Part shown: positions 1 through 10,935 of the stretch, piece by piece | Layout: each line of letters opens with the position of its first letter | Numbering within the stretch: the stretch's first letter is position 1 | Origin: Diplonema papillatum | Taxonomy: Eukaryota > Euglenozoa > Diplonemea > Diplonemida > Diplonemidae | Assembly: GCA_030068145.1 (NCBI GenBank) | Contig: JAPJBO010000038.1 | Span: forward strand, 237,001 to 301,000 | Direction of reading: 5' to 3' | DNA length: 64,000 nt | The notes under the pieces: generated by a model | What the model saw: only the letters and a program-made list of their open reading frames with translations | What the model was told of the DNA's origin: nothing | Databases searched by the model: none | Position numbers and translations under genes: made by a program

Positions 1-768
1 AGTGGCTGTCGGTGGTTATTCCTCTCCTACGTTGTCGGTAGGGATCCTGCTTTCGCAATTGGTAGAAGAGTACTCCACTGAGCATGAATCTGTGCAACGA
101 CTGTCGACGCTCCCGGCTTCGTGAAGTTCATTGCAGATGCCAGGAAACTGGAAGGAAGCAATGCGAATAAGCAGTTCCACAGCCTAGAAGGTGCCCACAG
201 TGTGGCAGATGCGTCCAAAAGGATGGGCAAGCTCACGAGCCCAGTGCCAGCAGTAGTAGGGCCCATCGTCCCATGACCCCAGATTCCGGGCCAGGTACAG
301 TCTCACAACACAAGGGGTTCTTCTTCGCCCCGCAGCCTCAGTCAATCGCAGTTAGATGGCTTTCCACACAAACAGAGCACAGGCTCATCCGACTCGCTTG
401 CAAGCAGTTCTCGTTTCCCTACCTTCCTTCCTATGTAGCAGTGTTGCGCCTGCAGCCGTAGTGCTGCACAGGTGCTCCAATGGGCATCGTCTGCACCACA
501 GAATTGAAAGTCTTGTGACTTTTCTTGAAGGGTTCTCATTTTCTTGCACGACCGGGCTTCGTTCAAGGCATAGTTTCTTGCCATGCCAAAAATTTTAACT
601 CTAAAAACAGCCAGCCCTGGGGCTGCCCCGACAACAATTGTTGAGATCCCCTTTGGCTGGGCACCTGGTATTGGCCGCCATTGGAGCCGTGTCTGCAATT
701 TGCAGGTATTCCCAGGCGGGGACTTTTGCGTCCGAGATAACTCAAAAAAATGCTCACCTTGTAGAACG
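1..768. other. no gene recognised
   Basis: No convincing gene is seen. A short open stretch near 90-270 on the plus strand has coding-like composition but no start and no recognisable domain, so it may be a relic. Confidence 0.4.
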
Positions 769-985
769 TGGGGGGCCCAAGATTACACTCCACGAAGGAA
801 TGTACTTGGTGTCGGTCACAAACAGTCCCGGATATGGCTAGCCATAACCCATAACGAAAGCATGCACTAAATATACAAACCGTAACCATAAAGCCCTTTC
901 TTGCTCTAAGAGAACCCATTCATGAACGGTCACACGGAGACCCTAAAACCCCGGAATTTCAAGCGAACTTTAACTCTGAAAACTT
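769..985 (+). repeat. dispersed repeat H with 3' tail module K (copy 1)
   Basis: This stretch resembles 63249-63415: both begin with a run GTGGGGGGCCCAAGA, share GGTGTCGGTC and ATGGCTAGCC, and end in the module GGAGACCCTAAAA followed by TTTCAAGCGAACTTTAACTC. The tail module (895-985) recurs about a dozen times in the window next to otherwise unrelated sequence, which suggests a retroposon-type shared 3' end. No coding is seen. Confidence 0.6.
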
Positions 986-1328
986 CCGAGTGCCCGAAGT
1001 GGTCCAGGTGACCGGAGTCGTCCGAGTTGTCATGTCGACCCAAACTATTTTTTTGTCGTATAAGATCGAAGATCTTAGAAGATTATTACTATTCCGACGA
1101 GAACTAACACTTGTACAAAGGTTATTACCCCGTCGCTCTCGAGAAGAACACCGTAATTTTACCCCTCGCTTGTTCGTGGCATACACACGAGAATCTCTGC
1201 ATGACCTTTCTACGTTTGTTACGCACCATCAATCTGACATCACACAGCAGCAAGGACGAGAGCAGCGAGTACGGAGCAGCGAGACGGGCGAGGAGGAGAG
1301 TATTATTTAATAGTACATCTGTACTGAC

Positions 1329-1546
1329 GGGAACATTTCCGGAACAACGGTTGCACATGAAAGAGAAAACGAAGCCAACGAAAAAAGTGCTAATACAGGA
1401 ACCCCCCCCCCCCAGAGAGGTTTATACCCTGTACACGCGAAGAACAAGAAACTTTTGCCTTATCATTTCCATCACCTTTGGTCAGTTGATGCTGATCGTC
1501 CGTTGCTTCGTTTATCAGTGCAAGCCCCAACTCCGGAAATGTTCCC
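1329..1546. mobile_element. MITE family B, copy 1
   Basis: Short non-coding element with terminal inverted repeats GGAACATTTCCGGA (1329-1343) and TCCGGAAATGTTCC (1532-1545), a perfect 14-bp pair. The same body recurs at 40895-41079 and 55530-55862. It lies 79 bp before a family A copy, and the pair A plus B recurs at 41 kb. Confidence 0.75.
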
Positions 1547-1624
1547 CAACTATTTTTTTTTCGAGTTTCGCAAAAATTCGGGCGCGCGCGAGCGCGAGCC
1601 AAAAATAAAAAAATAGTCAGCCCT

Positions 1625-1838
1625 AAGCACCTGCTTTTGTAAAGAAATGCTTGAGGAGGCTGCCAGCTGCAAAAGATCAAAGGAGGTAAATGTGCTGTAG
1701 CCCACACGAAACACAGGTGAATCTGGGTTCAGTGGCGGGCGTAAGCGTTCAACAAAAAAGACCCACTTTGTAGTTGTATTGTTTTCTCCCCCTCTAGCCT
1801 CCTTCGAAGTAAGCACAAGGCAGCCCCTCGAGTATTTT
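1625..1838. mobile_element. MITE family A, copy 1
   Basis: Non-coding element with imperfect ends AAATGCTTGAGGAGGCTGCC and GGCAGCCCCTCGAGTATTT, which are inverted repeats of about 19 bp. A conserved leader AAGCACCTGCTTT precedes the left end. Further copies lie at 29051, 31991, 41082, 57849 and 62922, with a more divergent one at 57608. Confidence 0.75.
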
Positions 1839-1929
1839 TTGTTGGAAAAGAAAATTGTTTCTTCGAAGACTGATAACAACCCGAACGACAGGTTTGCCGC
1901 ACGAACCGTCCAGAGAAAAAACAAAGGTG

Positions 1930-2086
1930 AATTTCCCTTATATCCCACCACTTCAAATTTTGTTCCCTTATATCCCATTGGGACAACAAATTTTGTTCCC
2001 TTATATCCCAATGGGATTACCTTGGGCAAGGCAATCCCATTGGGATATAAGGGAACAAAATTTCAAGTGTTGGGATATAAGGGAAT
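1930..2086. mobile_element. foldback element with ~50-bp arms
   Basis: The two halves are near-perfect inverted repeats of about 50 bp built from CCCTTATATCCCA and CAAATTTTGTTCCCTTATAT, with a short centre around GGGCAAGGC. An internal CCCATTGGGA palindrome is present. The element would fold into one long hairpin. No frame is seen, and no second copy was noticed in the window. Confidence 0.7.
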
Positions 2087-2562
2087 TACACCAAAAACAA
2101 GTAGCGGCTTTGCTTTCAACCAGACATGGAGCGGTGGACAAGAGCGACGGGCACAACCAGAGGAGGGAGGATTTCGTTATTTTTGCAGCTTCTCTTCCTC
2201 GCGCTCCCCTTTTCGCCTATTTGCAGCTTACCGCGGGAATCCTCGCAAAAGAGCGGCGCGACCAACAGTCCGAGATGCTTGGTGCAGTGCGCAGCATGTC
2301 ATTGCAGAATCGCGGCCAAGCCCGAAGCACGACACGGTACGGTAGTCACCAATTGGCTAATGCAAGCCATCGCTACAGATATTCTCCATTCGAACCTCAC
2401 ACACGTTCAGTAATGACGATTGTAACACTGTGGCGAGATAGAGGAAATCTCCGGCTTTTTTAAAGCCTTTTTATATCTCAGTCAAAGCAGCCAGGAACTT
2501 GGCGGTGAAAATTACATAGTTGTTCATAGGACCTCCAGTCTCGAACAAAACTGACCCGTAGA
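2087..2562. other. no gene recognised
   Basis: Nothing coding is supported. A short piece near 2355-2400 (around GCTACAGATATTCT) recurs near 32850, in looser form near 9290 and 56460, and so belongs to a dispersed repeat. Confidence 0.4.
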
Positions 2563-3157
2563 CCCTAACATCCCGGAATCTCAAGCGAACCTATACTCAC
2601 TGCTAAACAGGAATCAACCACCTCCGGGTGGGACGGGCGCTAACCGTGGCATCTTTTGCTGCCGGGTGGCCGGTGTGGGGGGGGGAGGACCGTGAGAGAA
2701 ACACATAGCGCAACCCGACAGCTGCTGGCGTTTCGGCGCCGGGAAAAATGGCGGTCGTGCTCGTCGCCAGCGCCGCCGCCGCGGCGTTCGCGTTCCGGTT
2801 CCGCGTCGACACGCAGACGGGTGCGGACGCGGCGTGGGCCTTCGTCACCGACAAGGACGGAAACGAGACCGCAGCGGCAGCCCCGTTCGCCCCGGGGTCC
2901 AACACTACCAGCACCTTCAGTGTCGACCTGCCCTACCAAGCGGCCGACGTGCGGTCTATATCGTTCAACTCCTCGTCGAACTGGGACATCCGCGGCCTCG
3001 AAGTCGAGGGAACGGCCGGGTTCGAGCCGTGGCAGGCCCTTTTCGCCGGCGACGTCGGGGCTTCGGGCGTCGTGTGTCCCCTGGAGGCGGGCTGCCGCTG
3101 TTCTTCAACCCGGCGCGTCCTTCGGTCGTGCTGTCGGCGCTACGACGGCGACCAAAA
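2563..3157 (+). pseudogene. 5'-end copy of surface-protein gene 1
   Basis: This block repeats, with few changes, the upstream region and first ~400 coding bases of the gene at 4589 (homologous block 4399-4980). The frame opens at the ATG at 2748 with the same signal peptide (MAVVLVASAAAA) and first ectodomain module. A two-base insertion near 3073 then shifts the frame. Homology stops near 3157, where a 46-bp minisatellite begins. It is a truncated tandem duplicate and could at most make a short secreted fragment. It is in direct orientation 1.8 kb upstream of the whole gene. Confidence 0.8.
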
Positions 3158-3165
3158 GACTCAAA

Positions 3166-4346
3166 CAAAATTCGGAGTCTCAAAGCGAACATTTCACTCT
3201 ACTTTTACTCTAAAAATTGGAGTCTCAAAGCGAACATTTCACTCTACTTTTACTCTAAAAATTGGAGTCTCAAAGCGAACATTTCACTCTACTTTTACTC
3301 TAAAAATTCGGAGTCTCAAAGCGAATATTTCACTCTACTTTTACTCTAAAATTCGGAGTCTCAAAGCGAATATTTCACTCTACTTTTACTCTAAAAATTC
3401 GGAGTCTCAAAGCGAACATTTCACTCTACTTTTACTCTAAAAATTGGAGTCTCAAAGCGAACATTTCACTCTACTTTTACTCTAAAATTCGGAGTCTCAA
3501 AGCGAACATTTCACTCTACTTTTACTCTAAAAATTGGAGTCTCTCAAAGCGAACATTTCACTCTACTTTTACTCTAAAAATTGGAGTCTCTCAAAGCGAA
3601 CATTTCACTCTACTTTTACTCTAAAATTCGGAGTCTCAAAGCGAACATTTCACTCTACTTTTACTCTAAAAATTGGAGTCTCTCAAAGCGAACATTTCAC
3701 TCTACTTTTACTCTAAAAATTGGAGTCTCTCAAAGCGAACATTTCACTCTACTTTTACTCTAAAATTCGGAGTCTCAAAGCGAACATTTCACTCTACTTT
3801 TACTCTAAAATTCGGAGTCTCAAAGCGAACATTTCACTCTACTTTTACTCTAAAAATTGGAGTCTCTCAAAGCGAACATTTCACTCTACTTTTACTCTAA
3901 AATTCGGAGTCTCAAAGCGAACATTTCACTCTACTTTTACTCTAAAAATTGGAGTCTCTCAAAGCGAACATTTCACTCTACTTTTACTCTAAAAATTGGA
4001 GTCTCAAAGCGAACATTTCACTCTACTTTTACTCTAAAAATTGGAGTCTCTCAAAGCGAACATTTCACTCTACTTTTACTCTAAAAATTGGAGTCTCTCA
4101 AAGCGAACATTTCACTCTACTTTTACTCTAAAAATTGGAGTCTCTCAAAGCGAACATTTCACTCTACTTTTACTCTAAAATTCGGAGTCTCAAAGCGAAC
4201 ATTTCACTCTACTTTTACTCTAAAAATTGGAGTCTCTCAAAGCGAACATTTCACTCTACTTTTACTCTAAAAATTGGAGTCTCAAAGCGAATATTTCACT
4301 CTACTTTGACTCTAAAAATTGGAGTCTCAAAGCGAACTCACTTTAA
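3166..4346 (+). repeat. minisatellite, ~26 copies of a 45-47 bp unit
   Basis: Tandem units contain GGAGTCTCAAAGCGAACATT followed by TCACTCTACTTTTACTCTAAA. Variants differ by TTGG or TTCGG at the start and by an extra TC. The unit resembles tail module K found dispersed in the window (CGGAATTTCAAGCGAAC then TTTAACTCTAAAA), and real K copies flank the array. The array therefore probably grew from a K module. Reading frames inside it (ANISLYFYSK type) are products of the repeat and are not taken as genes. Confidence 0.9.
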
Positions 4347-4588
4347 AAACAACTGACTTGCTCTAAGAGAACCCCCATGTATTGTAACAAAAGTGACCCG
4401 GAGACCCTAAGAAATCCCGGAATCTCATGCGAACCTATACTCGCTGCTAAACAGGAATCAACCACCTCCGGGTGGGACGGGCGCTAACCGTGGCATCTTT
4501 TGCTGCCGGGTGGCCGGTGTGGGGGGGGGAGGACCGTGAGAGAAACACATAGCGCAACCCGACAGCTGCCGTCTCGGCGCCGGGGGAA
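4347..4588 (+). promoter_or_regulatory. upstream region of surface gene 1
   Basis: This stretch holds a K module (4363-4440) and a GC-rich stretch repeated upstream of the broken 5' copy at 2748. Its conservation between the two copies reflects duplication. A TATA box or splice acceptor cannot be assigned with confidence. Confidence 0.3.
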
Positions 4589-7588
4589 ATGGCGGTCGTG
4601 CTCGTCGCCAGCGCCGCCGCCGCGGCGTTCGCGTTCCGGTTCCGCGTCGACACGCAGACGGGTGCGGACGCGGCGTGGGCCTTCGTCACCGACAAGGACG
4701 GAAACGAGACCGCAGCGGCAGCCCCCTTCACCCCGGGGTCCAACACTACCAGCTCCTTCAGCGTCGACCTGCCCTACCAAGCGGCCGACGTGCGGTCTAT
4801 ATCGTTCAACTCCTCGTCGAACTGGGACATCCGCGGCCTCGAAGTCGAGGGAACGGCCGGGTTCGAGCCGTGGCAGGCCCTTTTCGCCGGCGACGTCGGG
4901 GCTTCGGGCGTCGTGTCCCCTGGAGGCGGGCTGCCGCTGTTTTTCAACCCGGCGCGTCCTCCGGTCGTGCTGTCGGTGCTCACGGGGGATGTCTACCACG
5001 GCAACAGCAACGCGCGCTCAGCGGTCAAGCTGACCGATGTGTACGGCGACCGGTGCCAGTTCACTCTGAACGAGGAAGTCGTTGAGCTAACCGCGGGTGA
5101 CAGAACGCTCGGGTTCACGTGGTGCGCGGACTGGCTCGGCGGTGACCAAGTCGAATCGGTCGTTTTCGAGGCCGGCGTGGGGGTATCCCCGCGAGGGGAC
5201 TTCTGGTTCGTCGAGGACCTGCGGATCTACCGCTTCCGGTCGGCCGCTTGGTGCCACCTCTACCGCGACGGAGACTCGCGCGTGCACAACGCTTCTCTGA
5301 AGTTCGGCTCGTCCGGAGGCTTCGACCGCTGGCCGACGGCGGGCTGGGCTGCGTACCACACCATCGTCATCACGATCGGCCCCGGCCCCGCCGACGCCGC
5401 GCCACAGGCGGCGCTGCAGGTGTACGCCCGGTTCCAGGGAGAGATCGACGGCTTCGAGGTGGTATCCGACAGCGGGGTGACAAGGGCCCTGCGGCCTGCG
5501 ACGCCGGGTGCCACCTACGAAGCGGCGGCGAAGGGAGTAGGGTTCGAGGAGGCGGGGGTCGAGGTGGCCGGAGGCCCCGATGCGGTGACGGTGGCGTCGG
5601 TGTTCCACGCTGCGAGCCAGCTCGACTACTTCGAGGGGCGGCTGACGCAGCTGCTGTCGTTCGACGCCGGCGGCGGCGGCGGCGGCGGCGCACCGCCGTT
5701 TCCGGAGGTCCCGCGGGCGGTGCTGGACCCCGCCCGGGTGGCCGGCCCGTCAGCGGCCGCGTTTCGCGCGGCGGAAGTCTCCCGGAACGAGGTGTCCGTG
5801 CGGTTCGAAGTCGCTGAGCCGGCGCCGGGCACGGCGTTCTGCGCCGCCGCGGTCTTCGACGACGGGGCGTCGTTCACGCTCGGCGCTCTGTTTTCGCCCG
5901 CCGGAGCCGGCGTGTTCCGGCACGTGCGGGCTCGCGCAGCGCCGCAGGCGGCGACGGCCGTGCGGAGCGTCCGAGTGCACGGGTGCTTGGCCGGCAGTGC
6001 TGCCGGGTTTCGGACAGTGTCTGTCCACGCGGGGGGGTCCGGGCTGGAGTACACGCCCTACGTCACGGGCGCCGCGGGGTCGGAAGCCGGCGAAGTGCGC
6101 GAGCGGAACGCCACGGTGTTTTCGCGGCCGCCCGAAACGGCGGCGCCGCCGTCTCTCGCGCCGCCGCCCCCCGCGTCGGGTTCCCCGGTTGCTCCGAAGC
6201 CGCGTGCGGAGAGCGGAGAGCTGATGGAAGGCACGGGGGCGGCGGACGTCTCGCGCGTGGTCGACAAATCGGTTGCGGCGGCGGCGGTAGCGAGTGTCTT
6301 CGGCAGCGCGGCATCCGGAGAGCGGGCCGTCCGATTTCTGCTGCTGACCACGGGCTGCTACACCGGCGCGCTGCGCCGGCGGCCGATGCCGTTCGCCCTC
6401 GACCCCGTGGGGCTCAGCTACGAGCACGGGCTGCCTGCCGCGGCGCTGGTCGGAAACTGCATCCTGATGGTTTCCTCCGCGATCGCCGCGCTGCTGGTGC
6501 TGACGGTCGGCCAGCGGTGCCGCGCCGGCGCAGGCCGCGTCCTGCACACCTCCGGATACGACCTTCACGGCACCCTGCGGCTCCCGGCGCTGGTGCTGCT
6601 CGTCGGCCGGATGCTGTTCGCGTCGTCGGTGCTCGCTGCCGTCCGCCTCTTCTTCCACCCTCCGCACGTCAGCCTCGTGCTGATCGCGGTGATGGTCTGC
6701 ATCATCGGCGCGCTCGCTCCGCTGGGGCTGGCCCGAACGCTACGGGTCAGCATCCCGGTGGAGACCCGCTTCGTGGTGGACGAAGCTCCCCGCGGGTGTC
6801 TATCGGATCGTGGGGTCTGGCTCGCGATCGGCCTTGGGGAGTGGGTGAACGCGTCTACCGAGACGCATTGGGTCGCACGGTATGGGGCGATGTTCATCGA
6901 GTACGAAAGAGCGGCGGCGTGGTGGGTGAGCTTCGAGTTGGTGTTCGACTTCATGCTGGCCGTCGTTGCGGCGATGGAGACGGACAGTTTCGCGGCGTGC
7001 GGGCACGTCAAGCTGACCTCTGGGATCCTGAGCCTGCTGCGGCTGCTGTGTTTGCTGTACGTCCGGCCGCACGTGAGGGGCCTGGGCTTCGGGATCGACG
7101 TCCTGTCTTCCTTCCTCGAGACCTGCGGGATGTTCCTGGTTGCATCCGGCATGTACATGAAGCAGAACGACGACGTTTGGCTCGAGGACGCCGCGACCTT
7201 TACCCTCGCCGCTGCGGCGGTGGTGTGGTCGGCCGGGGTTGTGGCCGCACTCGGCGCAGAGGCGTACGTCTTCTGCACCGGGCGGCGGCGGAGGCTGCAA
7301 AACGCGTACCTCCAGAAGCAGCAGGAGAGCTTCGAGCTCGAAGGTGCGCACTGCCTGGCGGAACCGGCCGTCGTGCCGCTTGACTGCTCGACGGCGTCCG
7401 ATGCGTTCGACAAGTCGTATTCGGTCTACTCCGGCACGTTGGCTTCGAGGAGCCGGTCCTTCTCGCGATCGCCGGAGCTGTACGCCACCACCCCGCTGAC
7501 CCCTCACACTCCGGACCACAGGTTCAAGCACAGGAACAGCCTCCCGGTACCCCCAGCTCTTCGCTCACTTCATCCTGCCGCTGTTTGA
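4589..7588 (+). CDS. surface protein 1: PLAT-like ectodomain, 7 TM (999 aa)
   Basis: A single uninterrupted frame from an ATG; the start is supported by the hydrophobic signal peptide at residues 1-16 (MAVVLVASAAAAAFA). Residues ~17-90 and ~125-230 look like PLAT/LH2-type beta-sandwich modules. Two further related modules reach ~500, with conserved cysteines (DRCQF, FTWC, FCAAAVF, VHGC). A short Pro-rich linker (~515-545) takes the place of the long mucin stalk of the two relatives. Seven hydrophobic helices lie near 613-643, 664-690, 693-718, 777-798, 807-828, 833-857 and 870-897, with the conserved HWVARYGAMF-EYER-WW segment before helix 4. The Arg-rich, Ser/Pro-rich tail is probably cytosolic and ends in RNSLP-PALRS. 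Function is unknown; an adhesion or receptor role is inferred from layout only. GC content is clearly higher than in the two relatives. Confidence 0.85.
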   Translation: MAVVLVASAAAAAFAFRFRVDTQTGADAAWAFVTDKDGNETAAAAPFTPGSNTTSSFSVDLPYQAADVRSISFNSSSNWDIRGLEVEGTAGFEPWQALFAGDVGASGVVSPGGGLPLFFNPARPPVVLSVLTGDVYHGNSNARSAVKLTDVYGDRCQFTLNEEVVELTAGDRTLGFTWCADWLGGDQVESVVFEAGVGVSPRGDFWFVEDLRIYRFRSAAWCHLYRDGDSRVHNASLKFGSSGGFDRWPTAGWAAYHTIVITIGPGPADAAPQAALQVYARFQGEIDGFEVVSDSGVTRALRPATPGATYEAAAKGVGFEEAGVEVAGGPDAVTVASVFHAASQLDYFEGRLTQLLSFDAGGGGGGGAPPFPEVPRAVLDPARVAGPSAAAFRAAEVSRNEVSVRFEVAEPAPGTAFCAAAVFDDGASFTLGALFSPAGAGVFRHVRARAAPQAATAVRSVRVHGCLAGSAAGFRTVSVHAGGSGLEYTPYVTGAAGSEAGEVRERNATVFSRPPETAAPPSLAPPPPASGSPVAPKPRAESGELMEGTGAADVSRVVDKSVAAAAVASVFGSAASGERAVRFLLLTTGCYTGALRRRPMPFALDPVGLSYEHGLPAAALVGNCILMVSSAIAALLVLTVGQRCRAGAGRVLHTSGYDLHGTLRLPALVLLVGRMLFASSVLAAVRLFFHPPHVSLVLIAVMVCIIGALAPLGLARTLRVSIPVETRFVVDEAPRGCLSDRGVWLAIGLGEWVNASTETHWVARYGAMFIEYERAAAWWVSFELVFDFMLAVVAAMETDSFAACGHVKLTSGILSLLRLLCLLYVRPHVRGLGFGIDVLSSFLETCGMFLVASGMYMKQNDDVWLEDAATFTLAAAAVVWSAGVVAALGAEAYVFCTGRRRRLQNAYLQKQQESFELEGAHCLAEPAVVPLDCSTASDAFDKSYSVYSGTLASRSRSFSRSPELYATTPLTPHTPDHRFKHRNSLPVPPALRSLHPAAV

Positions 7589-7850
7589 CCTGCACGTCAA
7601 CTCCGTGCCCTCCTAGTTGCAACAAGCAGCCGCAGTAGGGCACGGTTCAAGAGACAGCAGTAAGGAAACAGGAAGCGCCCTGTTTAGTGTTCTGGTGCTT
7701 GCTTCATGTTCGGTGCACATACGACGAATGAAGTGTGACAACAGTTTGCACGAGGCAGCTGCTACAAAAGTCACCAGTTGCAAGAGACGCCCTGTGTTTG
7801 CTTGCTATATGTCCGGCGCACGCAAGACGCAAGAGGTGAACAACGAGACG
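7589..7850 (+). other. 3' flank of surface gene 1
   Basis: Probable 3' untranslated region. It contains the first copy of a stretch (AACAAGCAGCCGCAGTAGGG) repeated about 350 bp downstream. No poly(A) signal is assigned. Confidence 0.4.
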
Positions 7851-8046
7851 CAGTCACACTCCGGACCACAGGAACAGCCTCCCTGTACCCCAGCTCTTCG
7901 CTCTCTTCATCCTGCCGCTTGACCTGCACGTCAACTCCACGCCCTTGCAACAAGCAGCCGCAGTAGGGCATGTTCCAAGAGACAGCAGCAAGGAAACACG
8001 GAAGCGCACTGTGTGTGTTCTGGTGCTTGCTTCATGTTCGGCGCAC
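7851..8046 (+). pseudogene. 3'-end copy of surface gene 1
   Basis: About 200 bp repeat the last codons and 3' flank of the gene that ends at 7588 (compare 7503-7715). The copy includes the CACTCCGGACCACAG start, the CAGCTCTTCGCTC segment and the non-coding stretch after the stop. It is shortened inside and no longer part of a frame. Similar 3'-end copies follow the other two whole family members. Confidence 0.75.
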
Positions 8047-9066
8047 GCAAGATGCAAGAAGGAAGACAACAGTTGCGATAGAGCGTGGTCCAAGGGACAC
8101 CAGTCGCAGGAGAAACGACGTTGGGTAAGTGCTTCGATGCTGCTAGTCGATGTGCCCATCGAGATGTCCCGGTCTCGCAATATGCACTGAAGGTACAGTG
8201 AATCTCAGTGATGAACCCTGCTCCATTTTCTGTTGTGGCTTCTTTGTTAGGAGGGGCGCTGCTCCGTTCTGTCTGCCCTCTGCTTGCTTCACGTGGTTGG
8301 CCGTCTCCACAGGGTTGTGTTCAGCGCAAGGGCCAAGTCCCAAGGTACGGCACGCCCTGATGCTTTGGTTTAGGAAGGCGCGTTTTAGGTTGGCATACGT
8401 TGGCAAACGCCAAACGCTTGGTCCTAGCAATCTTGCGGGTTACCTGCAAAGTATTGTGCAGGCTAAGAAGACGTACACAGCATGTCTTGGTGGTTAGTCA
8501 GAAATTGAGGGGAAACAAGCATGAACCGCCAAAAGCAAACAACAACACAAACACGCAAAGGTTCGAAAGACACCGATCTGTTCGCCACATATGCAACCGA
8601 AATATAGAAGCAATAACCAACCAAGCATTAGGAATCAACCGTCTGTTGTTGAAGTAGTGCGAACTTGTTATGCGGCAACAACGGTCGCTTCCTTCCTCCC
8701 CGTGTACTGTTTGTCTCTCTTCACGTCCGCTGTGGAGTCTGACGAACCCGTGGAATCGGCGCACTTCCTTTCCTCGCAGTATGTTCCTTGCCCCGCCCCT
8801 GCTCGTCTTCGATGCTCCGCTTCAGTTGCTGCGGCTTCGGTTTCTTGCGGGCGCTTCCACCGACTTGCTCGTCGTCGCGCCGCGCGTACGCGGAGGGCAC
8901 GAAACGTCCGCCCCTGGTGCCGTTCGCGGTTCTTTAGTAGTGGTAGATTGAACTTGTTATGCAGTGTAGGTGGAACCTGCAGCAGGATTACTACCAAACA
9001 TTTCAATCCTGAATGGAATGAGGAAACGGCTTTCAAACTGATTGGAAACCGAGGATTCATACATGG
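8047..9066. other. no gene recognised; one dispersed repeat
   Basis: The stretch 8260-8375 resembles 33500-33620 (GTGTTCAGCGCAAG and GCACGCC-TGATGCTTT motifs). The minus strand at 8670-8930 has an Arg/Ala/Glu-rich open stretch of coding-like composition, but with no recognisable domain and no clear start. Confidence 0.4.
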
Positions 9067-9372
9067 GTTGAACCAGTCCACCCCTATTTCCTGGAACTGC
9101 ATCGAATTGCCTGCTGCTGTCTAATAGCAGTCTATCACAGCGCCGCCGTGAGGAAGCAACCAGCAACGCGCAACTGATGCACCTGGACGAGCAATCGAAG
9201 GGGAAGCGCGGCACCAAACGCGCGCGATCAAGACGAGCTGAAGAGGGGAAAGCATGACACATCACGTGTGAAGAGATAACCGCGCCGTCGACGATGCAGA
9301 TTATCGCCACAGATTCTTTGCATTCTAACCCAAACTATGATCTATCACAGCGGGTGGGTGGACCGGCTCAAC
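9067..9372. mobile_element. MITE family C, copy 1
   Basis: The ends are inverted repeats: GTTGAACCAGTCCACCC at left and GGGTGGACCGGCTCAAC at right. The body contains GAACTGCATCGAATTGCC and TCTATCACAG repeats shared with copies at 11594, 32675, 34188 and 55255. No transposase is seen, so the element is non-autonomous. Confidence 0.7.
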
Positions 9373-10480
9373 GCTCAAAAGAATGAGGAAGGTGAGACTG
9401 ACGTTCTTTGATCCTGCTGGGTTTGGTCTATTAGTAACGCCGGAGTGACTGTCTACTTGCAACCCCGCCTCATCCAAAACCTTTCTGGGGTAGGTTCGGG
9501 TAGGTGCTCATCCTGCCATGCGATTTGCTCCAATTCCCACAGTAAACCATAGAAATCGAAAATCCCGAGCATTCAGAAAGGCAGTGTGGGGAACGATCCT
9601 CCAGCTGCGTTTCCTTTCCGTGCCCCGGTTCTCGCTTCGGCGGCGCTCGTTTTGCTGCCGCTTCTACGCGCAGCTCTTTTCCGCCTTGCCCAGGGATCAA
9701 AACGGAATGAGAAAAACACGGGCTACTAACCAAACAAACGAAGGGGTGAAACCGGCCGATTGGCTACGACGGCCGCAGGGGCGAAGTCACGCCACCTGCC
9801 CAAAAAAAAGAAACAAGGACGGGGGTGTGTGTGGGGCACTTACATGTCTTGTTCACCTGGATGAGGTTTCTGGCTAGTACTCGCTGGGAGCTCAGTGCAC
9901 TTAGCTGGGATAATTCCCCCGATAAATCGACAGAGTGGCCCCGGGGCTGGGAATCGATCTACTGGAAAAAAACAGTGAAAGTGTATTTTCCGGAATGCCA
10001 CCGTAAAAAGAAGACGAGTCAGTGCTGCCTAGCGAGTCGCAGTCACAGTCAGGGCGAGTGCCCTGAGTTTTTTAGCTGATTGCTCAGACACGGTTGTAGA
10101 CGGGACCCGTGCGGTGTTGAGCACGTACCTATTCCAAGCACGTTCTTGCAAACCCCCCGCACCCCGTACCTCGGACCTACGACCAGCTGGTGACCGCCAC
10201 TGGCTCGTCGGGGGTTGAGTCCTGTCAAAAGACCTCTTCTACCGCACCGAGTGCCCCATTGGCAACGACGATGGCTGGAGTGTACAAGCCGGACCCCCCA
10301 CTGCCATGCGCAGCCAGCGCCCCATACACTTTTGACATGGATTTTGCAAACGCAAACGTTTGTACGGCGAGGGTAACGTGATGTGACCAGTCGGATGGCC
10401 TACAGTGTCAGAAAGAACAGTCCAGACGGAATAAACAAAAGTACACAATGAAATTGGCAGCCTTAACTTCTGGCGTCCGA
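9373..10480. other. no gene recognised
   Basis: A short stretch at 9494-9545 (CTCATCCTGCCATGC and neighbours) recurs at 10735-10790, so it is part of a dispersed repeat. Nothing else can be supported. Confidence 0.4.
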
Positions 10481-10660
10481 GCTGAATTCTTCGGACATTG
10501 CTCTCAGATCTTGGCGTGGGCAATCAAGTTCGCCACGCCATCCGAAGTAATTATCGGAAAGGGAAGGAAAGAGAGAAGTCCCACAGAATCAATAAACGCT
10601 AGAACCCTGACAACTTGCTCACCAACGAATGGGATAGAGTGTGCCATGTCAATGGGTCAA
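10481..10660 (+). repeat. dispersed repeat M, copy 1
   Basis: Resembles 42486-42770: both hold a CAAGTTCGCC/CGAGTTCGCC segment, GCCATCCGAAGTAA, CGGAAAGGGAAGGAAA and AATGGGATAGAGTGTGCC in the same order, with indels. Non-coding and of unknown type. Confidence 0.6.
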
Positions 10661-10792
10661 CCAGGCGAGATCACGCAGAGAAAGTCAGTCTTCGAAGACC
10701 CGCCTCAACCCACCCGAATCCTCCTGTGTTGTAGGCTCGGGTGGTGTGCTCATCCTGCCATGCACTTTGCTCTAGTTCCTACCGTACTACTA

Positions 10793-10935
10793 AAGCCATA
10801 CCCCATAACGAAAGCGTGCACCAAATATACAACCCGTAACCACCTAGCCCTTTCTTGCTCTAAGAACCCATTCATGAACGGTCACACGGAGACCCTAAAA
10901 CTCCGGAATTTCAAGCGAACTTTAACTCTAAAATA
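10793..10935 (+). repeat. dispersed repeat with tail module K (copy 2)
   Basis: Shares CCCATAACGAAAGC, AACCCATTCATGAACGGTCA and the K tail with 845-985. A partial K copy also lies at 19718-19783. Confidence 0.7.

Noticed and set aside
3166-4346. Short overlapping frames (ANISLYFYSK type) in the 46-bp array
   Set aside because: They repeat with the array and have no independent support.
9870-9965. tRNA-like stretch (GAGCTCAGTGCACTTAGC, GGGAATCGATCT)
   Set aside because: Arms do not pair into a cloverleaf and no terminator follows.
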